NCBI GenBank assembly: GCA_907163375.1
Contig: CAJQUW010011499.1
Span: 118,231 to 182,230, forward strand
DNA: 64,000 bases
Reading direction: 5' to 3'
DNA from: Prostheceraeus crozeri
Taxonomy: Eukaryota > Platyhelminthes > Polycladida > Euryleptidae
Below, in pieces: positions 51,390 to 64,000 of this stretch. Under the pieces are notes generated by a model. That model searched no databases, was not told the DNA's origin, and was given only the letters and a program-made list of their open reading frames with translations. Each line of letters begins with the position of its first letter. Position 1 is the stretch's first letter. The translations under genes and the position numbers were made by a program.

Positions 51390-51475
51390 GACCAACAGGA
51401 ATCGAACCAGCAATCTCTCTTCTACAATGCCAGTAAGAGAGCACTAACACACTAGACCACACCAGACGATCAGTA
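51390..51475 (-). repeat. tRNA-derived SINE head in LINE 5' region
   Basis: On the minus strand, a Pol III B box GGTTCGATTCC (51398-51408) is preceded at proper distance by an A-box-like TGGTCTAGTGTGTTAGTGC and by complementary CTCTCTT/AAGAGAG arms. A TA/T-rich tail follows at 51365-51388, as in SINEs. The acceptor stem does not pair, so it is not a working tRNA gene. It lies between the LINE 5' region and ORF1, either as a later SINE insertion or as part of the LINE promoter. Confidence 0.7.
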
Positions 51476-51849
51476 TGCAGGTGGCAAACTCTTTCTTGAT
51501 CAAAGAATGCGAAAATCGCTTGTTGCACAGTTATTGATCCGAGGCGTTAGCTGCAAGCGATGACAGTACAGGGTTTGACGGACTGAACATTTATCAGCCA
51601 AACTATTCGCAATCACTAAAAAGCCCAATAACGAATGCAAATGAGCACGACGACAAAAACCAATGCAGGAACGATGCCAAGCAGACGATGACGAAGCGAA
51701 TGATGCAAAAATTTTCACCAAGTTCACGTTGAAAACCTCCAACCAGACGGAAATACCGCAGACTTGAAAGAGAGCTTCGCGAGACGCAACCACTCCGAAG
51801 GATCAAGGAAAAACAATTGTTGCAAATGGTTTTGTTTTCTGCATTGAAA

Positions 51850-52563
51850 TATTTCATGCAGACATCCATAGAACATGGCAACTATCTCAATAATAACTTT
51901 TGTACTTTATAACAGTGAACATCGCATCGATCCTAACCCAACTGGGATAGGACGTCCTTCAGTCAATTTTTTGAACAATCATTGATCTCCTTTGGTAGGA
52001 GATCCATCCCACGATAGGCGACTTCAAGATACCCACAGGTTTCAAATGATCAGAAAAAACACATAAATCACTGCGAAATGTAGCCACTACTACTTCGTTG
52101 AAAGTTACCTTTAAAATGATTGCAAAAGGTTTTTGCTAAATCCATATATTCGAAATACTTTTCAAAGTTGGCAATCAATTGATCCATTCAGTGAGCCAAA
52201 TCCAAAAAGAAATTTCAAAAATACGCTAAATCCGAAAGTCACAGAAGCCTATATTAGGTGGTCCAGTTCTAAAAAGGCAGGTGACAGGTTCCGAATCGCT
52301 CCTCCCGTAAGGATGAGGCAATAGAAGACAGAACGTTGATGGATTCGACACTATGATGATGGAGTGCTAGAATGGACTTGGACACTGAAAACAATATAAA
52401 GTTGTGAACATGCGTTGTCATGCCAATGATGGCAGCCTAATGTTGTTGACAGTGGAAGTCCTCGGCAGCTTTTCAGTTTACTTTGTAGATATTCACGGTC
52501 ATTATCGTTTCTATTTATATATAAATCAATTTGAAGAAACAGCTTGCGGGAAGAATCTACAAC
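51850..52563. other. Gene-free stretch
   Basis: No recognised gene; the frame at 52133-52324 has no similarity I know. Confidence 0.4.
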
Positions 52564-52565
52564 TA

Positions 52566-53300
52566 CCGTATTTTCTCAAATAGAACGCGCCCTCGAATAG
52601 AACCCGCGCCTAAATTTTGATTTAAGTGTTTTGCGAGTTTTCCTATCAGCTCACATTCATTGGAGTGGGATGCATATAAATTTTGAGCACTTAAATGAAT
52701 GATTGTCTAAATAGCTACCGGTGTTATAGTTCTCTCTCTCCCTCTGTCTCAGTTTCCTACCGGAAACTAAAACCATGGTTTAATATTCCGATAGGAAAAT
52801 TAAATCCAACATTTTTAAGTGTGTTTTAGTTTCCCACTGGTTTTCCCCTGGTGTTGCGGCTTCTAGTTTCCTAATAGGAAAATAAAACCTGGTATCATTT
52901 TCCTACTAGGAAGCTAAAATCATGGTTTTATTTTCCGATCGGAAACTAAAACCTAGGGAAACTGAATCTCGTAACACCGGTATATAGATAGCGGTCAAAA
53001 AGGAGATCGATAAACCGAAAACGTTATTGATTTACAATCAATGCCTGCATGTTGATTATACAGCATGTAAGCTCATTGTAATGTTGTTATACTTTTGTAA
53101 GAAAAGCATAATACTTTTCAGTCGAAAAATATTATTAATATAAAATTAGCCAAGCATCTCATCGTGAAAATTTTAAGACAAAATTAAGACTTGCAATTAG
53201 CAAATATAAAACTTAATGCATGAAACCCGCCCTCGAATAGAACTCGCAATAGATTCGCAAAAAAATCATGTAACCTGCGGGTGTATTCGAGAAAATACGG
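52566..53300. mobile_element. TA-flanked MITE, 735 bp
   Basis: Ends CCGTATTTTCTC-A/G-AATA in inverse orientation, flanked by TA (52564-52565, 53301-53302). Subterminal CGCCCTCGAATAGAAC occurs near both ends in the same orientation (about 52588 and 53229). TA flanks fit the Tc1/mariner superfamily. Non-coding; it hosts a second MITE. Confidence 0.85.
52718..52980. mobile_element. Nested TA-flanked MITE, 263 bp
   Basis: Ends CCGGTGTTA and TAACACCGG, flanked by TA (52716-52717, 52981-52982), lying inside the 735-bp MITE. The interior contains at least six short palindromes of the form TTTCC-N-GGAAA next to TAAAACC, an unusual iterated structure. Confidence 0.8.
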
Positions 53301-53302
53301 TA

Positions 53303-55170
53303 TTGGATGCTTCAGAAAGTTGATTCGTCTCAAGATCTAGCAACTTTGACCTAGATCGGTGCCTAGATGATCGGTTGAAATTGTCATCAACAAACCGACT
53401 ACAGTCCATTGTAGTATTACTAACTTTAACAAAGCGAAGACTCGGATTTCTGTGTCAAACTATCGCTGACTGATTAAATCAGATTTTCTGATCAATTAAT
53501 AGGAATCAATTTCTTAATTTTTTTAATTAATTGGCACCATCAAATTAAAATCAATTTTTCCAATCCGTGACTGCTAGTTACAACTAGTGCAACAACTAGT
53601 TATATATGGCCTATAAAAAAGAAAAGCGAAATTTCTTACCTCATTCTCAAAATTTATATTGAAATTGCAATTGATGAATCGCAATTCTCTTTCCATGTCA
53701 TAGCTTTCATTGTCAGAATCAGCATTTCTGCTGTGTTCTATCAATCGAGACAAATGTAATGTGAAGACTAATCAGAAAACTAAGTTCCGTGCATCCTCGT
53801 GGGTTTTTAGCAACACCTAACGGATTTGTTCCGTTGAGATTTGCCAATTCTTTTCACGCACTATCTTATTAATGGTTCGTTACTGTCACTGTTAGAGAAT
53901 TGCCTTTCAACCATTTGTGTTTCCAGATAATCTATCGCGATAATTCATCAATATTGTTTTTCTTCAGATACTAAGCAACAATAAGTTTATTCTTCTAAAT
54001 GACGAAAACATTTTTTCACAATTGACATTAATCCTCTTAAAATATTCAAAATACTTCCTTTTGTCATTTCAATTTCCATGTCAGTTTTTTTAATCGAAAT
54101 TTCTTTTAATTTTGCGTTAAAATTTGACTGACGATGGGAATTTTCAACTTGGAATTCGACTATTATTTTTATCAGCAGTTTCCTAATTCCGAGAGATGGA
54201 AAATTTCAATTGAAAGGCGAAATATTTTTCCTCTGTTGACTATCAACTTTACGTGCAAGGTGGACCGACGCTTTAATTCAAAATAACATCATCATATGCC
54301 TGCCGGGGCTTCATTTATCCTAGCACGCCATGTACGAGAAGGCAATTTCCAAAAGTGTCAAAATCTATTCAAGTTTAAAGGCGGCGGTGTCTCCATCGCT
54401 TGTCAAGATTTCTTTGAAGTAACCGAATTTTGTTATGTGCATGAAGACACGGTTTGATGAAAAATGAATTGAGCTCAAAGGGACTGAGACAACAGTTTAT
54501 GACACAGGCCTAAAACTGCATTGAGAAGAGGAATTTGAAATCCGTTCGGCCACCGAGACCAAAAACACGATCTATGACTTAAGAGACTAAAATATTGATC
54601 TTATCAGTATTGTGATGGAGGTTGGAATTTGATTAATAATTCTGCGATAAACACAGCCTTTGAGCTCTTGAGTTAATTCACCAATCACATTCAACAATCA
54701 ATTGGATACATCAATGATAAACGTATTTGCGTCTTACCGAATAAGTATCATTTATTCTATAAAAAACGATGAACTGAAATTTCAATTAATCAACAGTATT
54801 AAATTTAATTAATGACTTTTTGACTCTTTCATAATACCGGGAAATAGAAAAACGTTGTTTCTGACGCACAACGGAAGTAATCACAATGATAGCATCGATA
54901 TTGATTTTAAAAGTTATCAACAACACACTCTCACTGAAAATTGCTCAATAGTATCTTTTCTATCAGTATTTGGATCGTGCACTTACTCATTGGCAGCTAC
55001 CGACGTCATGGGTCAGTTCTGAAGGAGGAACTGGATTTCAGATGATTATCTTCTGTTCGGCTTCTGAATAAAACAATATTTTGATTATATTTGCATACAT
55101 ACTTAATAATTAGTTCTGTCATTAGTAACACGAATCGTTTCTTTTTTGCACTCTCTTCATTGATGACATC
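53303..55170. other. Gene-free stretch
   Basis: AT-rich; nothing recognised. Confidence 0.4.
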
Positions 55171-55172
55171 TA

Positions 55173-55493
55173 GTCCGGCAGCCAGAACGAGTTTCTGCAG
55201 GGAAAGAGGCCGAAAGTGAGACTTTCACAGAGTGATGTACACCCTATGCCTACTACGAATCTGCACGTCTGCCAAATTCTAGTATGTTCCTCTTCTTGTC
55301 AGACAGGATCAAAGAAAAACACATGTAAATCTAATGGGACTCAGATTGCAGTTTTTCGTTAAAATGAAATTTCCTATGTTTTCGCTTATTAAACGAAAAG
55401 TACTGATTCGTAGTAGGCATAGGGTGTACATCATTCTGTGAAAGTCTCACTTTCGTCCTCTTTCCCTGCAGAAACTCGTTCTGGCTGCCGGAC
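55173..55493. mobile_element. Foldback family 2, copy 3, 321 bp
   Basis: Short member of the family at 43600-44322: ends GTCCGGCAGCCAGAACGAG and its inverse, flanked by TA (55171-55172, 55494-55495). The left arm is full, while the right arm is reduced to ~90 bp, so it is an internal-deletion derivative. Confidence 0.88.
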
Positions 55494-55495
55494 TA

Positions 55496-57000
55496 ATCTG
55501 ACTGCACCTAAAATTTACTCATTTTGTCAAGTATTTATAAACAGACATTCATTTCATGATTAATTATTGCAGCACACTAGCCTGAAAGTTCCATGATAGA
55601 TTCTGTTAAACGAGAACAACGATATCATTTGAAATTGTCATCTTCTGTATTCATGCTGCAAACGAAAAGTTCCAAATAAGATTGTGGACTACGTTTGAGG
55701 GCAGATCGTTTCTGATGCTGCCCCTACTTCTACGATAAGTTTGGAATAAGCAGCAACGATTTTTATGATTTCCCTGGACAGTTTTAGCAAAACTTGTGAA
55801 AGAGAACCATTTTTGCAGGCTTGCAAATATGGGAGTTTGTGCGATTTCCCCCCTTAGTAATGGGATAGGAATGGAACTACACATTCTCATATGGGACGGA
55901 TATCGGGAAAGCATTCAGTATTGGACTGAATTTCTGGCAGTCATTTGTTGTCAGAGTGTAGCGTTGTCATTCTATCAGCACACGAATCCGATCAAGTGTG
56001 CAAACACGCTCAGTCTTAAAACGGTTAAAGTCATTATTCTCCCAGAGATGATGATACGGGTATCACTTTAGCGTAAGTGACAGTAACGTATTGTGCCAGA
56101 ATCTGGATAACTTCAAGAATCTACATGATTCAAATGATCTGTAGGGCCTACTGCATTCTTGTTTTTGTTCTCTTTGTTTCATTTGGTTTCCCATCGGCAG
56201 ATATTGTTATTTTACTGCTATGCTTTGCTATCAATTTCATATTTTCTATGTTCTAGCGAGAAACTGTTATATTTTTGGTTTTACAATTCAATCCGAAGGC
56301 AATTGTTCTCAGAATAAGCGGATATATGATTTGCTCATAATATCGTTTGTCCTACCAATAATGCATGATTGCCATTATGATTTTTGATGTGGGAAATTTT
56401 AATGTCTGTATCAAATAGATATGGCAATTTAAATACCTTCATATCTATATCTACAGAATATCCCAAAATTAGATCAATTCTTCATTTCAATATTAAAACT
56501 AAAATGCTTGAAAATTGTTCTTTAAATGAGAAATTGAAACTATTCTCAGGAGCTCCTTAGTCAATGACTCGTGTGAAAATGGCAGGAAATTTTAATGCAG
56601 ATGACAGAAGTGCCGCTGAAAGCTGTATGCTTATCAGACAAAGCAATTCGCAGACTGTATTCGAGATTCATTTTCTGGTAATCCACGTCCATTACAAAAT
56701 TTGAAAAACCCCTTCTTCGAAACCTATTATAGAAGAAAAGAAGAAGACTATCGTTTAGCTCTATCGATTTGTCAAAGAGATTTTAACTGTTTCTTCTCTA
56801 GTGCTCATTGAACTTATTAGTGAAGTTGTAGCACTGGTTCTTACGTAGCCATAACTCTTAGTTTAAGTGTTGACCAAAAAAGTAAATGGCACATTTTATA
56901 ACGCCAAGTAGGTCATATGGAGAGCCGAATAAACATTTTCTTTATTCTTTCAGTTGCTTGTAGTTTCCGACAATCGACATTGTCAAAGATGACAATTACA
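55496..57000. other. Gene-free stretch
   Basis: A 91-codon frame at 55796-56071 has no recognised similarity. Possible remains of a transposase N-terminal part at 56600-56800 could not be confirmed. Confidence 0.35.
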
Positions 57001-57124
57001 GTTACTATCTGAATAGTCATTTATTCTACGGTGTCAATCGAAAGTAGATAGCACCAAAGCAATTTTCCAAGGAGGCAGTGTGCCATCACTCTTTCATCGA
57101 TGAGCTACATAAACTTCAGACGCC

Positions 57125-57225
57125 GCTTTGAAACAACTCGCGCTTTAAGATCCCCTAATCTGACACCATGTGATTACTTCCTTTACGTGGTTTTAAGAAA
57201 CAAGGAATAGGCTTACTTCAATGAT
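57125..57225 (+). pseudogene. Mariner-type transposase C-terminal fragment
   Basis: A short stretch reading RSPNLTPCDYFLYVVLRNKE, the third catalytic Asp region of Tc1/mariner transposases, followed by a stop and a few more matching residues (AYFNDRL). Sequence before it (about 56900-57120) may be further remains of the same gene in several frames. An old, dead copy, different from the one at 23.5-24.1 kb. Confidence 0.6.
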
Positions 57226-57231
57226 CGGCTG

Positions 57232-57899
57232 CATCTAAGTGAGCCACGTCTAACTGAGCCGCGTCTTTGCGCGTGATTACGTAAGCAAAATGCCTCTAAA
57301 CGAAGGATTTGCTTTCTCACGAGACCGCCTCACGGTGTCTCACGAAACCGCGTCCGTCAAAAACAGCGGGAAATTGGTCTCATCACCACCTGTCAAGATA
57401 ACTGTCAAATGAGTATTTCCTAATTTGAAATGTTGAAAGCTGAAACTGCAAAATGACCATTATTAGTCAATTACTTGACAGTAATTCTAGATCAGGTGTC
57501 AAATATATTTGACAGAAATTATTGCATCACTTGGTTTTGAATAAAGAAAAAACAGCGGCGCAAGTATGCCAGGGCGACATCTCGTCTACACCCACTTAAA
57601 AAGGTTGGAAGATGATGACATAGAAGCGTGGGACTACTGTGTCAGCTGCAGTGTGGCATCCATTTCCCATAAACTTCTCTCCTAGTTTTCTGAATTTGGG
57701 TAATTGTTTTGATGCTAATGTTCTATATGAAACTCAATACCGGTACCGATTGTTCGTAAGCGATAACCAGCGGCACCTGTCAGCAAGAAACAGCGGGAGA
57801 TGCCACAAATAGTTAAGGAATTCCGCGGCCCAGTGATACACTGAATTCATCACACGCCTCAGTTACACGCGGTTCGATAAGACGCGGCTCAGTTAGATG
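57232..57899. mobile_element. Terminal-inverted-repeat element, ~670 bp
   Basis: The left end CATCTAAGTGAGCCACGTCT and the inverse of the right end (CATCTAACTGAGCCGCGTCT) match over ~32 bp with about five differences. Within the left end the motif CTAA(G/C)TGAGCC is tandemly repeated. No clear target duplication. Non-coding, GC-richer than its flanks. Confidence 0.65.
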
Positions 57900-58528
57900 T
57901 CACCTGATGATAAGCTATTGACGAACTCAAGATGACAGTTTCACGTTTCTGATGACATCAGAGATAAGAAATTAGAAATGCTTTTGCTAAAATCCTGAGA
58001 AGAAAAGGAAGTTTAATACTCGAAGATGACTAGCACTATATAAGTTACTTTGAGTGCCGAAACCGTAGCAGGTTCTTGTTGTATTCTTCTATATAAAAAT
58101 GATTTTTGTCTATAATTCCTGCTATCATGTCGATCTTCAAAAGTGTGCTTGTTTTGGACACTGTAAATGAAGTGAATCCTGAATTGACAACTTCAAGGTA
58201 TTGCCCAATGGCAGTCACGATTCTGTGTCTTGCCTTTATCAAATTCAAGAAAGAAATATAAGATAGAAAATGCGTATCCATTTTTTGACCAATTGTATAC
58301 ATTATGACAATGTATTCAATAAAATTCTTCAGATGATGATCAAGACTGATTATCAAGATGTATTACACTGCGCATACATATGGTAATTATTTTACATGAC
58401 TACATGACATTTTACATTGTGGTAAATTACGTTCCGTAAATTCGAACCGATGATCTATTGGACCGATGTCTATTGGTTAGATTGGCATAATTATCAAATC
58501 AGTATATGAGCTTTCACGATTAATAATG
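57900..58528. other. Gene-free stretch
   Basis: The 103-codon minus-strand frame at 58045-58356 is unrecognised. Confidence 0.35.
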
Positions 58529-58529
58529 T

Positions 58530-60660
<2,131 letters not shown>

Positions 60661-60892
60661 GGGAGCATGATGCATGTTTATTGTTTATATACTAGCGATT
60701 TGGAGCCTCTATCTATATAAGTGATGTGAAACATATTAGGCATCAAAAGGAATGAAAATTTATTAACAGCCATCTTAATCAAACGGAAATTAAGCTGATT
60801 ATCAAGGAAGTATCATGAATCGCATTACAATGCAAGTTTTTATGGAATAGTTGAGATCTTATAGTGCTTCTTGACCGAGATTTCAAGTAAGG

Positions 60893-62245
60893 GAGGCAGG
60901 ACGAATTTGGGCACCCTAAGGTTTTTTCAGACTAATTTTTTACAAAAGTAATTCTTTTCATCCCGCATCAGCCAAAAAAGATGGCGGTTCAAGGATCCAT
61001 AAGAAAAAAATTAGAAGCGATTTTGTAAAAAGTGTCAAAATACCCATTTAGTTCCATACCACGGGGTAATGTTGGCACTGACTTGGGGCCATACGGGTAT
61101 CGTATAAATTGACTTATTAAATGGTGTTTATCAACGGGTTTGTCGTCTCATATGCATGATTGGTTCATCAAGATGAGAAATTAAAATGGACCATGACCGT
61201 ATCGGCTGCATTGGTTGTAGTAAATAAGGTTTCTTTTGCGTAACCTGAAATGTCATGAATCATCATTTTATTCGATTTTGCATTTATCACAAAATAACAA
61301 ACGTTGCATTGAAGCATCTTTTCATTCATGCACATTCATGCCAATTCTTATGCGGACTTTGTGCAAAGGTCAATCATCACTGGTTTAATGTCAATCGTCA
61401 CCGATAACATACATGTACAAGCTTAGAAACAACACATGGTAAACTCATTCTTAAAGTTGAATAATGATCAACTGCTAGCAGATAGAAAGCAATATTTAAT
61501 AGCCAACTGGTATATCCACAGAGCACTGAAAGGGCAAACTAAACTGATGCCAATATCAGAAGCAAGCTAGGTATTCATGATGAGAACTTTAGAAGAAGAA
61601 TTTTTGTCATTTAGTTTACTGTCTAACTTTCTAAAGTAAACTTGATAACAATAGGCCTGTCTCTTTCCGACAAATTTCATGCTTTGGCACTTTGTTTGAA
61701 TCCATTCTCTCTCCATCAAATTCTTAAAAACTTTTTGTATTGATTCACAGTTCCATTGATGTCTTTCTATAAATCTCTCATAGATTCTGGCTGTTTTTCT
61801 GGAAAACAAGCATGCCAGAAATAATAATAGTGATGATAAGATAATTTAGGAGTGGGGCTGTTTGGGCACTTTTCTGAGACTCACATTTTACGGAAACTAT
61901 CAATCTTCGGCCTAATTGGAAGTTAGATCGTCAATCTGCATGTAATTACGATGACGGGACAGTTTTCGTTTGCCTCGAACAATCACTCTACAAAGAATGA
62001 GAGGCTTAGCCAAATAAGCGTCTAAATTCATTGTCTTTACTTCAGCGATCGAATTTATGCATTTTTATTATTGTCTTCTTAGTGCGCACGTACGTATGAG
62101 CGCGTGTCTTCATCAAATGAGCTGCGCTGCTACATGCGGATAAACGATAACCATGACTAGTTCTTTGTCGAATTTGAAGTTCTAACGAGCAATGAGTCCT
62201 GAGGCCGAAGAACTCAAATTACCCATATCAGTCCGCTGACCATAT
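60893..62245. other. 1.35-kb insertion within copy C, unidentified
   Basis: Foreign to MITE family 1 by comparison with copy B. No clear terminal repeats or target duplication. The 80-codon minus-strand frame at 61567-61809 is unrecognised. Confidence 0.55.
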
Positions 62246-62527
62246 TAGTTCAATTTTCATCGTCATGATTTTATAATTCACGAAATCTATTGTAATTTCC
62301 TGAATGTGAATAGTATTGCGGACCCACTTACATCCTTTAAAGTTAATTATGATTCTTGTATTTGATATTTTGCTTTCCTGTACCGGCAGTTTGAGTGACA
62401 CGATCAAGCTCAAGAATCCTATCAATAATTGCCTGAGCATTAAAGTAGGGCACTTCCATAGAAGATAATTTAAAAAACATTGCCTCTCCAAAGTTGTCAT
62501 GATACGGACGATTTGCAAAATGCTACT

Positions 62528-62820
62528 CCTAATCAGGAAATTCTCCACGCATTTGGATAGTGTTATCCATTTTGTAATAAAATCTTCTTCAGGTGCTTTT
62601 CAATGAAGCTTTTAATAAAATTCAAAGGGATCCAGAATTTTCGCCTTACGGCTTTCTGAATGACAGATAGAGTGGACCCACTCTATGAAGAAAGCACCTG
62701 AAGAAATGGGTCCATTCTATCTGTCATTGAGAAAGCCGTAATGCAAAAATTCTGGCTACCTTTGAATTTTATTAAAAGGTTCATTGAAAAGCACCTGAAG
62801 AAGATTTTATTACAGAATGT
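62528..62820. mobile_element. Foldback insertion with 8-bp duplication
   Basis: ATGCTACT occurs at 62520-62527 and 62821-62828, and removing the insert restores alignment with copy B, so the boundaries are firm. From 62568 to 62819 the insert is a long near-perfect palindrome with ~115-bp arms (CATTTTGTAATAAAATCTTC ... inverse). The first 40 bp (62528-62567) have no partner, which is odd for an element defined by terminal inverted repeats. Confidence 0.85.
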
Positions 62821-63015
62821 ATGCTACTCATTCTCCTGTTTTCCTATCATGGTCAGTTAATTCCGTGGTAAATTTTTCAAAGCCGCAAAAATTTTCATAT
62901 CTCACATCTGGTATTGGGTCTCAACTCAAGTTCATTTAATAAAATCGAAACTGTATGCACATTGGGGATTTGATTAATACTGAGTTGCTACTCTACCTAA
63001 TATGCTTACTCTATG

Positions 63016-64000
63016 CTGCTGAAAGCGTATGCATTCCGATCGGGAAGGAGAGCAGATGATCAAAAATCATTAATTTAGAACCTGATTCATACTCATCCGT
63101 TAGCGTTCTCTTTAGTCATCGCTCATAAATTGTTTGCCTTTTGAAGAAACTTATCAATGTATTTTACCAACGTTTGAGTTAAAATAATCATCAATTTTTT
63201 AAATTCAGCTGTACTGTTACACCTACATAACACAACCGCTACTTCTTGCCGTCAATTTTGATATAGTGACGTCATTCTATCATAAAATGATACATAGTGC
63301 ACTTTTGAATCATCACATAGCTCACATAAATAGCTTCATACCGTAATCAATTTCCATGTGCCAGTTACGAAATCTTAATTATCATTTTTTATTCGAAATT
63401 TTAATGGGCCTATGCTTAATTTATTGATGTCATTGTATTCAATATCAAAATTCAGATATGATTCATTCTCGAATCCACATGATTATCTACAATTCAGGCC
63501 TGAATGAATCCATTTATTTTTCTTTTAATTTCATTTTTAGTTCTCTTCTCAGTTTTCCTAAATTCTTTCAGATTTTGTATGCTAGATAAGGGCGTGCTTT
63601 AATTTAGCCGTCAATCACTGTAGGCTCTTCAATGTGCAGTTCACTCTGGCTAAAGGGGAACCGGCTGAGAAGGAAGTGGATTTTTTTATTTGAGCCTTCG
63701 TCTATTATTGGCCACTAAAAAGCAGTCTAATGCATCTATTTTCACAGGCAATTGCTGCTCATCTATTCATCTAGAATTTCTAGGAGTTCATTTATATACC
63801 TGTTTATAGCGCAGTGTTTCAACGAGCCAACACGTGCTCTCTCTTGAGGAGAAAGTTAAACTCTTCAAAGCTTCTGAAATCCCCCGAGTGGCGAAAGAAA
63901 ATAACAGCTGACATTGGAGTCCTTTATTCTTTAGACAGAAGTTTGATTTCCTTTCACTGTTGACCAATGAGCTTTAACTATTGTTCCATATTTTTAAAGC
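63016..64000. other. Gene-free stretch to window end
   Basis: AT-rich; nothing recognised. Confidence 0.4.

Larger units (their letters stand above)
47510..51800 (-). mobile_element. Nearly full-length CR1-like LINE
   Basis: A young non-LTR retrotransposon on the minus strand: 5' untranslated region (about 51800-51355, interrupted by a tRNA-like segment), ORF1 (51350-50310), ORF2 (about 50260-47700) and a 3' tail containing AATAAA (47527-47532 in complement) followed by a CT run (about 47510-47522). Only about four lesions are visible in ~3.5 kb of coding sequence, which contrasts with the heavily decayed LINE at 11-13 kb. I could not find a target-site duplication. Confidence 0.9.
60690..63015 (+). 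mobile_element. MITE family 1, copy C, with later insertions
   Basis: Left part (60690-60890) aligns to copy B from the ACTAGCGATTTGG block to TTTCAAG, and the right part (about 62248-63015) continues with TTCAATTTTCATCG and ends CCTAATATGCTTACTCTATG. The left terminus is missing. Between the parts lies ~1.35 kb of unrelated DNA, and a second insertion sits at 62528-62820. Non-coding. Confidence 0.8.

Noticed and set aside
55796-56071. 91-codon plus-strand frame
   Set aside because: No recognised domain, and the antisense strand is open over much of it as well.
58436-58500. Possible tRNA-like B box (GGTTCGAATT, minus strand)
   Set aside because: Lacks the final CC, a plausible A box and any cloverleaf.

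Overview
This window reads as repeat-rich, AT-rich nuclear DNA from an invertebrate animal. Evidence for an animal: a histone H3 fragment with animal-type sequence, CR1-like LINEs whose ORF1 carries a PHD-like finger, Tc1/mariner, hAT-like and Harbinger-like elements, GT-AG style splice motifs, and an over-represented TAGGCCTA palindrome of a kind common in marine invertebrates. I cannot name the species. Apart from the H3 fragment I recognise no host gene; nearly everything identifiable is mobile or repetitive.

Left part (1 to about 9.3 kb): a fossil Polinton/Maverick-like element that runs off the left edge. Its type-B DNA polymerase gene (711-4538, minus strand) carries zinc fingers, an endonuclease VII-like motif, exonuclease motifs and polymerase motifs A, B and C; it is broken. 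To its right lie a small acidic ORF, a four-copy 206-bp tandem array (5427-6245) and a compact block of small genes (6.3-9.0 kb). In that block three minus-strand ORFs each have a TATA-like box about 40 bp upstream, and each is followed just downstream by a near-identical copy of a ~140-bp repeat (R1-R3). This modular gene-plus-repeat layout is the least explained thing in the window.

9.3-13.3 kb: an inverted and direct repeat block with four poly-G tracts, a 22-bp minisatellite, and a decayed minus-strand LINE (11.05-13.3 kb). 13.3-24.3 kb: mostly featureless DNA with a MITE at 16.4 kb, a tRNA-like SINE remnant, a foldback element, and a 2.8-kb element bounded by 25-bp inverted repeats that encloses a ~550-bp GA tract and an internally deleted Tc1/mariner transposase. 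24.3-36.3 kb: almost no recognisable content apart from AT-rich tracts and one duplicated ~150-bp block.

36.3-45.1 kb: several clean non-autonomous insertions. There is a 239-bp retroposed insert with a perfect 13-bp duplication, a 779-bp hAT-like element with a perfect 8-bp duplication, an 889-bp member of the same family as the 16.4-kb MITE, and two adjacent Harbinger-like MITEs flanked by TTA, one of them hosting a TA-flanked foldback element. 47.5-51.85 kb: a nearly full-length, young-looking CR1-like LINE (ORF1 and ORF2, minus strand) with a tRNA-like SINE head in its 5' region. 52.5-64 kb: nested TA-flanked MITEs, a third foldback copy, a second mariner fragment, a terminal-repeat element, the H3 fragment, and a third copy of the 16.4/40.5-kb MITE family that carries at least one later insertion with its own 8-bp duplication.

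Taken together the window is a layered record of insertions rather than a set of cooperating genes. The one block that looks like an organised genetic system is the cassette region of the Polinton-like element.
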